64,000 bases of DNA from Planctomycetota bacterium (GTDB lineage Bacteria; Planctomycetota; J058; J103), in contig BPJM01000010.1 of the NCBI GenBank assembly GCA_026004615.1, positions 62,001-126,000 of the forward strand, read 5' to 3'. A program made the position numbers and the translations under genes. The notes beneath the pieces are model-generated. The model saw only the letters and a program-made list of their open reading frames with translations. It made no database searches and was not told the origin of the DNA. Every line of letters begins with the position of its first letter. The stretch's first letter is position 1. This document shows, piece by piece, positions 42,886 to 51,909 of this stretch.

Positions 42886-45800
42886 ATGCGGGGGCAGGGA
42901 TACGGGCGCGGACTGGCTCCGGTGCTGCTCGCGGTGCTCGCGGCGGGGATGCTCGGCTGCCGCGACCAGAGCCAGGGCAAGTTCGCGGCCTCGAGCGAGA
43001 TCGTGGGCGGCCGCGGGGCGGCCGAGGGACCGGACGCGGTGGCGGGAAGCGGCGGGCCGAGCGCCGACCTGGGCGAGGTGCCGCCAGCACCGGGTCCGGC
43101 CATCGCCTCGGACTTCGTGCTGACCAACGGGCGGATCATCGCGCACCTCGACGCGGTGGGGCTCGATCCGACCTTCACGGTCCCTGGCTCGTTCACCGGC
43201 GGCGTGCCGCTGCAGAACACGCTCGCGCCTTCGGGGGGCAACCTGGTCGATCTCGGCCTGGTCGGCCGGGACAACGACCAGTTCGTGACCAACGGGCTGA
43301 TCGTGCTCGGGGTCAACGAGCAGGGCGTGCCCAATACCGAGACCGCCACCGCCAACGTGGTCTACAACTTCGCGATCATCCCGGACACCGATTCGAGCGG
43401 GCTCTATACGGCGCTCACCGGCTTGCCCGCGCGCACGCCGGGCGCGCGGGGCAGCAGGCGCGCGGTGGTGGTGGGGGTGATCCTCAACACCAGCGGCAAC
43501 GGGCGGCTGCCGGGCGGAGGGCAGGGCCCGCTTCCCGAGCCCATCTCGGGCACGGCGACCTTCGCGCGCGCGGAGGTGACGGCCCTGGGCGGCAGCGCCC
43601 AGCTCGGCCCGGGGCTCGCCACGCTCTTCGACAACAACATCCCGGACGCCTTCCCGCTGCTCGTGGACGCCTCGCTGCTCGGCGCCACGAACGTGCCGGT
43701 CCCGCTGCTCGTGGTGACGATCTACACCGCCACCGCCCACGGGCCCAACCTGACCGTCGCCACGGTGATCGCCAACCAGGGGCTGGAGCCGATCGGCGTC
43801 ACGAACCTGGTCGAGGCGGTGGGCACCGGGGCGCTGGACAACAAGAACCTCGATGTGGTGATGGGCGGGCCCATGTTCGTGCCCGATCCATCGAGCGGCA
43901 ACTTCGTGCCCGCGACCGCGCTCGCGCCCGGCGGCAACCTCGGCCTGGGGGCTCCGCGCTGGGTCAGCTTCATCGGCCGGGATGAACCGCCGGTCTCCTA
44001 CACCTTCGTCGACGCGCTGGCGGGCAACGTGATCGTGCGGCGCGAGGACGGCTCGGTCACCCAGCTCATCCAGCTGCGCAGCGATCCGGACATCCCGGCC
44101 GAGGGCCGGCTGGAGTGGGTGCGCCACTGGTTCGTGGGCGATGCGAACGACGGCGCCTCGAGCAGCGACCTGGCGGCGCGCACGCTCGCGCTGTCGCCGG
44201 TGCGCGCCGGCCTCGGGGGCCGGCCTGCCTTCGGGCTCGGCGGGCCGCCCAACGCGGTCACCGACACCGTCGTCGTCGAGGGTCGGGTCCGCAACGCGCC
44301 GCCGGGGACCGTGGTGCGGATCAGCGAGGTCGATCCGACCTTCTTCGCCCCGCTCACGCCGGGCACCCCGGACCTGACGCCGGGGGTGTTCGGACCGGCT
44401 CCGAGCCTGGGCTCCGTCCCGCTGGGAGCGGTGCCGGTGACCACCGTCCGCGTCGGCCCGCACGGCAACTGGCGGGCCGAGCTGCCGGCGGGATTTTTGC
44501 TCCAGACCGCGGCCGGGCTGATCGACGTGCCGTTCTCGCAGTACCGCTTCGAGGTCTTCGCGCCGGGCACGCTCATCAAGCTCGACACCACGCCGCCGAC
44601 GGCGGTCTCGGCAGCGTACGTCGATCCGGCCGACGGGGACACCACCTTCACCATCGCGCGCGGGGCCAGGCCGCTGCACATCGGCGCGCTCGATGCCGTG
44701 GCCGAGCTCGGGCTCGGCACCCTCTCCTATGAGATCCGCGACGGCGACGGCGCCCTGATCCCGGGCACGCTCCGCATCTTCCGGCTGTCCGACCCGCCGA
44801 CCGAGATCGTCGACCTGGGGGTGCCGACCGGGCTCGAGGAGAGCTGGGAGCGGGCCGCCGCCGCGGGCTTCACCGCCTACACCGCCACCGGGCGCGGCGA
44901 GGTGGTGCTGCCCGCGGGCAGCTACACCGTGATCGCCAACCGGGGGATCGAGTACGAACTCGACGTCCGCTCGCCGCTGAGCGGCAATGCAGTGGTGATC
45001 GCCGGCGGCAGCGTGACCTCGGAGTCGTTCACGCTCGAGCGCGTTGCCGGCGCGGGCACGGGGGCGCTGGGCGGCGACTTCCACGTGCACACCGGCTTCA
45101 GCCCCGACTCCGCGGTGCCGCCGGCCGACCGGCTGGTGACCTTCCTCGCGCAGGGGCTGGAGATCCTGGCCAGCTCCGACCACGACAACCTGCGGGGCTT
45201 CGAGCAGGCGCGGCGCGAGCTGCGGCGCGAGCAGCCCGCGCTCGAGCAGATGCTCCACATCATGCCGGGGATCGAGGTCTCGACCGACCTCGGCTTCGGT
45301 CCCATTCCGCAGGGGGTGGGCCACTACAACGTGTATCCCGCGAGCCCGCAACCCGGCACCCGCAAGGGCGGGGCGCCGGAGGACGAGTTCCGGCCCTCGG
45401 CGGCGCTCCAGGCGCAGATGCGGCTGCTCGACGGGGACTTCGGCAATGGCGCCGAGATCGTGCAGCTCAACCACCCGCATGCGCCCTTCGATCCGAATCC
45501 GCCGCTCGGCGGCAGCGACGGGTATCTGACCAACCTCGACGGCATCGACGCCAGCAGGAACGCCGCCGCCGCGGTCGGCGGCACCTTCGTGCCGCTCGAC
45601 CGGGTCGGCACCGCGATCCTGCTGAAGGGCGAGCCGCTCGTGTCCACCGGCATCTCGGACCTCGTCGCGGTCGGCACGCTGCTGGCCGGCAGCCTCGGCT
45701 TCGACACCATGGAGCTCGCCAACGGCAACCAGGACGGCCGGCGCTTCAAGCAGAACCGGCAGGCCTGGTTCCAGATGCTCAACGTCGGGATCGCGCGGAC

Positions 45801-46596
45801 CGCCATGGGCACCAGCGACATGCACCGGGTCGACCCCCGCGTCGGCCTGCCGCGCTTCGGCGAGACCGGCATCGGGGTGCCGCGGACCTACCTCTTGCTC
45901 GGCGAGAACACCACCGCCGGCAGCGTGACCGACGCCGAGATCGTGGCGGCGCTCAAGCCGAGCCTTGCCACCCCGGACGTGACTGCGACTCCGAATGCGG
46001 CGGGCGGCTTCAACCTCACCTTCAGCGCGCCCGCGCCGCTCGAGCAGGCCGGCATGCGGGCGATCGTGACCACGGGGCCGTTCCTCCAGGTGCGGGTGCA
46101 GGCCGATAGCAGCCCGCCGCTCGATGAGGGCGACCCCGTCGGGCGGTTTCTGACCGCGAGCAACGCGAACACCATCACCGTCACGGTGGACGTGGTCGCG
46201 CCGAGCTGGATCATGGAGCACTTCGTGGCGCTGCCGGGCAGCAGTGTGACGCCCCGCTCAATCGTCAAGGTCCACATGAACGGGCAGACCGTCACCGGCA
46301 CCGCCAGCCTGGTCAACCCGGCCGATCCCACCCGCGCCCGGGCGGTCTTCACCCTGGCTGCCCCGAGCGGGGTCGACGCCTGGATCGCGGTCGAGGCCGG
46401 CCAGCCCGACGAGGACCTCGCCGAGCTCGGCTTCGATCCGGTCACCGGCGTGCTGAGCGTGATCGAGGGCAGCCCCCCGGGCGGCGTCTACAACCTGGTC
46501 TACCACTCGCTGCAGCCGCTGCTGTCGCTGACCAACCCGATCTTTTTCGACCTGAACGGCGACGGGGTGTTCGACGCGCCCGAGGCCGGCGACTGA
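42886..46596 (+). CDS. Very large PHP-domain lipoprotein with EF-hand-like C-terminus
   Basis: A 1236-residue protein. The leader carries a lipobox GMLGC, so it is probably anchored to a membrane. Residues 30-700 are beta-rich, with Ig-like or carbohydrate-binding-type strands and conserved NLVDLG and VIANQGLEP segments. A PHP metallo-phosphoesterase domain spans about 728-1000: H733-Val-H735-Thr in GDFHVHTGFSPDS, SSDHDN (Asp765, His766), MPGIEVST, LNHPHAPF and GTSDMHR (Asp978, His980). The last 15 residues (LNGDGVFDAPEAGD) resemble a calcium EF-hand or dockerin piece. PHP domains usually cleave phosphate esters; secreted multidomain versions are little studied. Start options: GTG 42850 (overlapping the FadL stop), ATG 42874, ATG 42886; the last fits the signal sequence. 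Confidence 0.85.
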   Translation: MRGQGYGRGLAPVLLAVLAAGMLGCRDQSQGKFAASSEIVGGRGAAEGPDAVAGSGGPSADLGEVPPAPGPAIASDFVLTNGRIIAHLDAVGLDPTFTVPGSFTGGVPLQNTLAPSGGNLVDLGLVGRDNDQFVTNGLIVLGVNEQGVPNTETATANVVYNFAIIPDTDSSGLYTALTGLPARTPGARGSRRAVVVGVILNTSGNGRLPGGGQGPLPEPISGTATFARAEVTALGGSAQLGPGLATLFDNNIPDAFPLLVDASLLGATNVPVPLLVVTIYTATAHGPNLTVATVIANQGLEPIGVTNLVEAVGTGALDNKNLDVVMGGPMFVPDPSSGNFVPATALAPGGNLGLGAPRWVSFIGRDEPPVSYTFVDALAGNVIVRREDGSVTQLIQLRSDPDIPAEGRLEWVRHWFVGDANDGASSSDLAARTLALSPVRAGLGGRPAFGLGGPPNAVTDTVVVEGRVRNAPPGTVVRISEVDPTFFAPLTPGTPDLTPGVFGPAPSLGSVPLGAVPVTTVRVGPHGNWRAELPAGFLLQTAAGLIDVPFSQYRFEVFAPGTLIKLDTTPPTAVSAAYVDPADGDTTFTIARGARPLHIGALDAVAELGLGTLSYEIRDGDGALIPGTLRIFRLSDPPTEIVDLGVPTGLEESWERAAAAGFTAYTATGRGEVVLPAGSYTVIANRGIEYELDVRSPLSGNAVVIAGGSVTSESFTLERVAGAGTGALGGDFHVHTGFSPDSAVPPADRLVTFLAQGLEILASSDHDNLRGFEQARRELRREQPALEQMLHIMPGIEVSTDLGFGPIPQGVGHYNVYPASPQPGTRKGGAPEDEFRPSAALQAQMRLLDGDFGNGAEIVQLNHPHAPFDPNPPLGGSDGYLTNLDGIDASRNAAAAVGGTFVPLDRVGTAILLKGEPLVSTGISDLVAVGTLLAGSLGFDTMELANGNQDGRRFKQNRQAWFQMLNVGIARTAMGTSDMHRVDPRVGLPRFGETGIGVPRTYLLLGENTTAGSVTDAEIVAALKPSLATPDVTATPNAAGGFNLTFSAPAPLEQAGMRAIVTTGPFLQVRVQADSSPPLDEGDPVGRFLTASNANTITVTVDVVAPSWIMEHFVALPGSSVTPRSIVKVHMNGQTVTGTASLVNPADPTRARAVFTLAAPSGVDAWIAVEAGQPDEDLAELGFDPVTGVLSVIEGSPPGGVYNLVYHSLQPLLSLTNPIFFDLNGDGVFDAPEAGD

Positions 46597-46642
46597 GCGC
46601 GCGCTCGCTCCGGGCGCGCGCAGCGCCGCCGCGCCCCGCCTC

Positions 46643-49600
46643 TGCCCCCTCTCCCCTTCGGCCTGCGCTCCCTCTCCCCTCCGGGGAGAGGGCCGGGGTG
46701 AGGGGGCAGGGCGAGCTGCGAGCGCTTTTCTCGGACCCCCTCACCCTGACCCTCTCCCCCGCAGGCGGGGGAGAGGGAAACCGGAGGCGAGCGCCTCTCC
46801 CCTCCCTCTCCCCTCCGGAAAGACGGCCGGGGTGAGGGGGCACGGCGGGCTGCGAGCGCTTTTCTCGGACCCCCTCACCCTGACCCTCTCCCCCGCAAGC
46901 GGGGGAGAGGGAAACCGCAGGCGAGCCCTCTCCCCTTCCTCTCCCCTCCGGAAAGAGGGCCAGGGGTAAGGGGGCACGGCGGGCTGCGAGCGCTTTTCTC
47001 GGACCCCCTCACCCTGACCCTCTCCCCCGCAGGCGGGGGAGAGGGAAACCGGAGGCGAGCGCTCTCCCCTCCCTCTCCCCTCCGGAAAGAGGGCCGCGGT
47101 GAGGGGGCAGGGCGGGCTGCGAGCGCTTTTCTCGGACCCCCTCACCCTGACCCTCTCCCCCGCAAGCGGGGGAGAGGGGATCCGCAGGCGAGCGCCTCTC
47201 CCCTCCGGAAAGAGGGCCAGGGTAAGGGGGCAGGGCGGGCTGCGAGCGCTTTTCTCGGACCCCCTCACCCTGACCCTCTCCCCCGCAAGCGGGGGAGAGG
47301 GAAACAGGAGGCGAGCCCTCTCCCCTTCCTCTCCCCTCCGGGGAGAGGGCCGGGGTGAGGGGGCAGGGCGGGCTGCGAGCGCTTTTCTCGGACCCCCTCA
47401 CCCTGACCCTCTCCCCCGCAGGCGGGGGAGAGGGAAACCGGAGGCGAGCGCTCTCCCCTCCCTCTCCCCTCCGGGGAGAGGGCCGGGGTGAGGGGGCAGG
47501 GCGGGCTGCGAGCGCTTTTCTCGGACCCCCTCACCCTGACCCTCTCCCCCGCAAGCGGGGGAGAGGGGATCCGCAGGCGAGCGCCTCTCCCCTCCGGAAA
47601 GAGGGCCAGGGTAAGGGGGCAGGGCGGGCTGCGAGCGCTTTTCTCGGACCCCCTCACCCTGACCCTCTCCCCCGCAAGCGGGGGAGAGGGAAACAGGAGG
47701 CGAGCCCTCTCCCCTTCCTCTCCCCTCCGGGGAGAGGGCCGGGGTGAGGGGGCAGGGCGGGCTGCGAGCGCTTTTCTCGGACCCCCCTCACCCTGACCCT
47801 CTCCCCCGCAAGCGGGGGAAAGGGAAACCGCAGGCGAGCCCTCTCCCCTCCCTCTCCCCTCCGGGGAGAGGGCCGGGGGTGAGGGGGGCACGGCGGGCTG
47901 CGAGCGCTTTTCTCGGACCCCCCTCACCCTGACCCTCTCCCCCGCAAGCGGGGAAGAGGGGATCCGCAGGCGAGCGCCTCTCCCCTCTCCCTCTCCCCTC
48001 CGGAAAGAGGGGCCGGGGTGAGGGGGCACGGCGGGCTGCGAGCGCTTTTCTCGGACCCCCTCACCCTGACCCTCTCCCCCGCAAGCGGGGGAGAGGGGAT
48101 CCGCAGGCGAGCGCCTCTCCCCTCTCCCTCTCCCCTCCGAAAAGAGGGCCGGGGTGAGGGGGGCAGGGCGAGCTGCGAGCGCTTTTCTCGGACCCCCTCA
48201 CCCTGACCCTCTCCCCCGCAGGCGGGGGAGAGGGAAACCGGAGGCGAGCGCCTCTCCCCTCCCTCTCCCCTCCGGAAAGACGGCCGGGGTGAGGGGGCAG
48301 GGCGGGCTGCGAGCGCTTTTCTCGGACCCCCTCACCCTGACCCTCTCCCCCGCAAGCGGGGGAAAGGGAAACCGCAGGCGAGCCCTCTCCCCTCCCTCTC
48401 CCCTCCGGGGAGAGGGCCGGGGTGAGGGGGCACGGCGGGCTGCGAGCGCTTTTCTCGGACCCCCTCACCCTGACCCTCTCCCCCGCAGGCGGGGAAGAGG
48501 GGATCCGCAGGCGAGCGCCTCTCCCCTCTCCCTCTCCCCTCCGGGGAGAGGGCCGGGGTGAGGGGGCACGGCGGGCTGCGAGCGCTTTTCTCGGACCCCC
48601 TCACCCTGACCCTCTCCCCCGCAGGCGGGGGAAAGGGAAACCGCAGGCGAGCCCTCTCCCCTCCCTCTCCCCTCCGGGGAGAGGGCCGGGGTGAGGGGGC
48701 AGGGCGGGCTGCGAGCGCTTTCTCGGACCCCCTCACCCTGACCCTCTCCCCCGCAGGCGGGGGAGAGGGAAACCGGAGGCGAGCCCCTCTCCCCTCCCTC
48801 TCCCCTCCGGAAAGAGGGCCAGGGTAAGGGGGCAGGGCGGGCTGCGAGCGCTTTTCTCGGACCCCCTCACCCTGACCCTCTCCCCCGCAGGCGGGGGAGA
48901 GGGAAACCGGAGGCGAGCCCCTCTCCCCTCCCTCTCCCCTCCGGAAAGAGGGCCGGGGTGAGGGGGCAGGGCGAGCTGCGAGCGCTTTCTCGGACCCCTC
49001 ACCCTGACCCTCTCCCCCGCAGGCGGGGGAGAGGGAAACCGGAGGCGAGCGCCTCTTTTCTCCCTCTCCCCTCCGGAAAGAGGGCCGGGGTGAGGGGGCA
49101 GGGCGAGCTGCGAGCGCTTTCTCGGACCCCTCACCCTGACCCTCTCCCCCGCAGGCGGGGGAGAGGGAAACCGGAGGCGAGCGCCTCTTTTCTCCCTCTC
49201 CCCTCCGGAAAGAGGGCCGGGGTGAGGGGGCAGGGCGGGCTGCGAGCGCTTTTCTCGGACCCCCTCACCCTGACCCTCTCCCCCGCAGGCGGGGAAGAGG
49301 GAAACCGGAGGCGAGCCCTCTCCCCTCCCTCTCCCCTCCGGAAAGAGGGCCGGGGTGAGGGGGCAGGGCGGGCTGCGAGCGCTTTTCTCGGACCCCCTCA
49401 CCCTGACCCTCTCCCCCGCAGGCGGGGGGAAAGGGAAACCGGAGGCGAGCGCCTCTCCCCTCCCTCTCCCCTCCGGGGAGAGGGCCGGGGTGAGGGGGCA
49501 CGGCGGGCTGCGAGCGCTTTTCTCGGACCCCCTCACCCTGACCCTCTCCCCCGCAGGCGGGGGAGAGGGAAACCGGAGGCGAGCGCCTCTCCTCTCCTCT

Positions 49601-49767
49601 CCCTCTCCCCTCCGGGGAGAGGGCCGGGGTGAGGGGGCAGGGCGGGCTGCGAGCGCTTTTCTCGGACCCCCCTCACCCTGACCCTCTCCCCCGCAAGCGG
49701 GGGAGAGGGAAACCGCAGGCGAGCCCTCTCCCCTCCCTCTCCCCCGCAAGCAGGGGAGAGGGGGTAG
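46643..49767. repeat. Tandem array of 23 doubly palindromic units of about 133 bp
   Basis: Each unit has a core GCGAGCGCTTTTCTCGGAC (first copy at 46718, last at 49649), then hairpin A, CCCTCTCCCCCGC with GCGGGGGAGAGGG around AA or AG, a short variable link (AAACCGGAGGC, AAACCGCAGGC, GATCCGCAGGC or AAACAGGAGGC), and hairpin B, CCCTCTCCCC-TCC-GGGGAGAGGG (or a GGAAAGAGGG variant). CCCTCACCC before A can also pair with GGGTGAGGG after B, so a whole unit may fold as one large cruciform. Core-to-core distances run from 123 to 139 bp, mostly 132-134. The array resembles REP/BIME elements of other Gram-negatives but in an unusually long, regular tandem run. Many apparent reading frames here are artefacts. 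Confidence 0.93.
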
Positions 49768-50057
49768 AGACTCCCTCCGCACTCGGCTCCTTGTGTCCGG
49801 CGCGCCCCCTGCTCCCTGTCCCATTCCCGAAGGGGAATGCGAAACGTCGCGGTGCCGCGCCGCCCCTCTGCCCCTTTGCACAGGGAACTCGCGAGGGAAC
49901 CGAAGAGAACGCAGGCCGCTTGCGCTGCAGGGTGCCTGCGCGCAGAGTATGGTTGATCCGGCCCTTTGCTGCCGGCAGGGGCCGCGCGGAAGCGTCCGGC
50001 GCACCGCGCGCGGCGGGGGGCCCGAGCGGGCCAGAGGCGGGCGCTGGAGGACGAGCC
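49768..50057. other. Intergenic region before dctP
   Basis: 290 bp between the repeat array and the DctP gene. A GAATGGGACAGGG-type inverted piece and CCATTCCCGAAGGGGAATGC (49821-49840), a short palindrome (ATTCCC/GGGAAT), are present. A TATGGT near 49947 might be a -10 box. No gene is seen. Confidence 0.4.
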
Positions 50058-51125
50058 GTGAGAGCTGGCGCGCGATCAGCCGTCCGGATGCTGCTCGTGG
50101 CTGGCCCGGCGGCGCTGGTGCTGTCCCTGCCCGCGGCGACGCTCCGGCCGCGGCCGGCCGCGGCGGCCGCCAGCGAGCCCATCCGGCTTCGCATCGGCAC
50201 CATCGCCCCGGAGAACACCCCCTGGGCGGATGCGCTCCGCGAGATCAAGGAGCGGATCGAGCGCGAGAGCGGAGGCCGGATCCGGGTCACGCTCTATCTC
50301 GGCGGCATCCGCGGCGCCGAGAGCGAGATGCTGACCGAGGTGCTGCGCGGCAAGCTGCACGCCGCGGGCCTTTCCAACGGCACCATCGCGACGCTGGTCC
50401 CCGCGTTCCAGGTGCTGGAGCTGCCGTTTCTGCTCCGGACGCCGGAGGAGGCCGACCACGTGATCGACCGCGTGATCGGCCCGGAGCTGGAACGGCTCGC
50501 CCTGGACAAGGGGCTGTACCTCGCGCTATGGTCGGAGAACGGCTGGCGCTCGATCGCCACCCGCAGCCGCCCCGTGCGCCACCCCGACGATGTCCGCGGG
50601 CTCAAGGTGCGCGCCCAGGAGAGCCCGGTCAACGTCTCGTTCTGGAAGGCGCTCGGTGCCGAACCGGTCCGGATCCCGCTCGACGAGGTGCTCTCGGCAC
50701 TGCAGACCGGGGTCGTCGAGGGCTACGATCAGACCCCGGTCTACATGACGGCGGCGGGCTGGCACACCCAGATCCGGTATCTTACCCTCACCCGGCACAT
50801 CTACCAGCCGGCAGCACTGGTCTTCAGCCGGCGCTACCTCGATTCGCTTCCCGAGGAGCTGCGCGCCATCGTGCTCGCGCGCTCGCGCCAGGTCACGCTC
50901 CAGAGCCGCGCCGCGATCCGCCAGGCCAACCGCGAGCTGATCGAGGTGCTCGCCGCCGAGGGCGCCCAGATCATCGAGCCGAGCCCCGAGGCGCTCGAGG
51001 CCTTCGAGGCACGGAGCGCGCCGGTGTACGAGGAGCTGCGGGAGGCGATCGGCGGCGAGGTCATCGACCGGGTCCGCGCCGCGCTCGCCGAGTTCCGTGC
51101 CCGGCAGGCCCCCGGCGCGCAGTGA
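50058..51125 (+). CDS. dctP: TRAP-transporter substrate-binding protein (DctP family)
   Basis: A 355-residue periplasmic solute receptor. Signal peptide: VRMLLVAGPAALVLSLPAA to about residue 40. The DctP fold follows: IRLRIGTIAPENTPWADAL, VTLYLGGIRGAESEML, VLELPFLLRTPEEADHV, LKVRAQESPVNVSFWKALGAEPVRIPLDEVLSALQTGVVEGYDQTP (given here in pieces), and LTRHIYQPAALVFSRRYL. The conserved arginine of the carboxylate site lies in KVRAQES. TRAP receptors usually bind C4-dicarboxylates, sialic acid or similar organic acids. The membrane subunits DctQ and DctM are not adjacent, so this receptor is an orphan here. GTG 50058 has GGAGGA 7 nt upstream. The large repeat array ends 290 bp upstream. Confidence 0.9.
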   Translation: MRAGARSAVRMLLVAGPAALVLSLPAATLRPRPAAAAASEPIRLRIGTIAPENTPWADALREIKERIERESGGRIRVTLYLGGIRGAESEMLTEVLRGKLHAAGLSNGTIATLVPAFQVLELPFLLRTPEEADHVIDRVIGPELERLALDKGLYLALWSENGWRSIATRSRPVRHPDDVRGLKVRAQESPVNVSFWKALGAEPVRIPLDEVLSALQTGVVEGYDQTPVYMTAAGWHTQIRYLTLTRHIYQPAALVFSRRYLDSLPEELRAIVLARSRQVTLQSRAAIRQANRELIEVLAAEGAQIIEPSPEALEAFEARSAPVYEELREAIGGEVIDRVRAALAEFRARQAPGAQ

Positions 51126-51160
51126 GCTGGCCAGGGGGAGGCGGGCGCATGCGCGGTGCG

Positions 51161-51188
51161 GGCCCGCCCCTACCCCGCCGGGCGGGCC
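51161..51188. terminator. Hairpin between dctP and thiE
   Basis: GGCCCGCCC at 51161-51169 pairs perfectly with GGGCGGGCC at 51180-51188 around a 10-nt loop, between two convergent genes; the second arm touches the thiE stop. No T-run. Confidence 0.55.
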
Positions 51189-51866
51189 TACGGGCTGGTT
51201 GTGGCTCCGAGCGCAGCGAGCAGCTGGCGCGTGGCGGCCTCGATATCCGGCGCCGCGGTGATGGCCGCGCCGACCGCGACCCCGTCCGCCCCCGCCTGCA
51301 GGCACGCCCGGGCGCGCGCCGCGTCGATGCCCCCGACGGCGAAGACCGGGAGCGGGCGCAGCCGCGGCACCAGCTCCCGGATCAGCTCCAGCCCGCGCGC
51401 GGGCAGCTCGGGCCGGGTCCGGCTCGGAAAGACCGTGCCCAGCCCCACGTAGTCGGCCAGCGCGGCCTGTGCCACCTCCTCCGGCCCGTGCACGGTCGCG
51501 CCGAGCACCAGCCGCTCGCCGAACGCCGCCCGCGCCGCCGCCACCGGCAGGTCCTGCTGGCCCAGGTGCGCGCCGTCCGCCCCCGCTGCCAGCGCCACAT
51601 CCGGCCGGTCGTCCACGATCAGCGCCGCGCCCGCCTGGCGGCACGCCGGCGCGAGCGCGCGCGCCGCCTCGAACAGCCCCCCGGGCGCTCCAGCGCTTGC
51701 ACCGCAGCTGCAGCAGCCGGGCCCCCCCCGCGAGCGCCGCCTCACCCGCGCGCACCGGGTGGCGCTCGCCCTCGCCCTCACCCAGGATCACCATGAGCCG
51801 GGCCGAGCGGAGCAGCGCCAGCACCTCCGCCCGCCGTTCCGCCGTCTGCGCCCGCATCCTGCTCAC
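51188..51866 (-). CDS. thiE: Thiamine-phosphate synthase, one frameshift
   Basis: A TIM-barrel thiamine-phosphate synthase (225 residues after correction). Landmarks: GARLLQLRCKRWS near the substrate pocket, LIVDDRPDVALAAGADGAHLGQQDLPV (split here as LIVDDRPDVALAAG and ADGAHLGQQDLPV), VHGPEEVAQA, DYVGLGTVFPSRTRPE, VFAVGGIDAARA and GADGVAVGAAI. The frame changes in a six-C run at 51677-51682 on the + strand; dropping one base restores a continuous barrel. It joins the pyrimidine and thiazole halves of thiamine. The GTG at 51866 is the best start, with GGAGG 6 nt upstream. No TPP riboswitch can be seen in the short upstream region, and no other thiamine gene is in the window. Confidence 0.85.
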
Positions 51867-51894
51867 CCGTGGCCTCCGGCGGCCCTCTTCGGAG

Positions 51895-51900
51895 TATAAT
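51895..51900 (+). promoter_or_regulatory. -10 box, leaderless
   Basis: Consensus TATAAT 9 nt before the ATG at 51910, without a ribosome-binding site. The divergent thiE start is 29 bp away. No clear -35. Confidence 0.5.
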
Positions 51901-51909
51901 CGGCGCGTC

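Noticed and set aside
42706..46221. 1171-codon open frame opposite the PHP lipoprotein
   Set aside because: In GC-rich DNA the antisense of a real gene is often open. The product is low-complexity and the + strand gene has a lipobox and PHP motifs.
46643..49767. Many 60-250-residue open frames on both strands of the array (MRGSEKSARSPPCPLTP-type and its mirror)
   Set aside because: They are translations of the palindromic repeats, identical in all copies and present on both strands; such entries are common artefacts in databases.
46643..49767. CRISPR array
   Set aside because: Units of 133 bp have no short unique spacers between constant repeats; almost the whole unit is conserved, and there are no cas genes.
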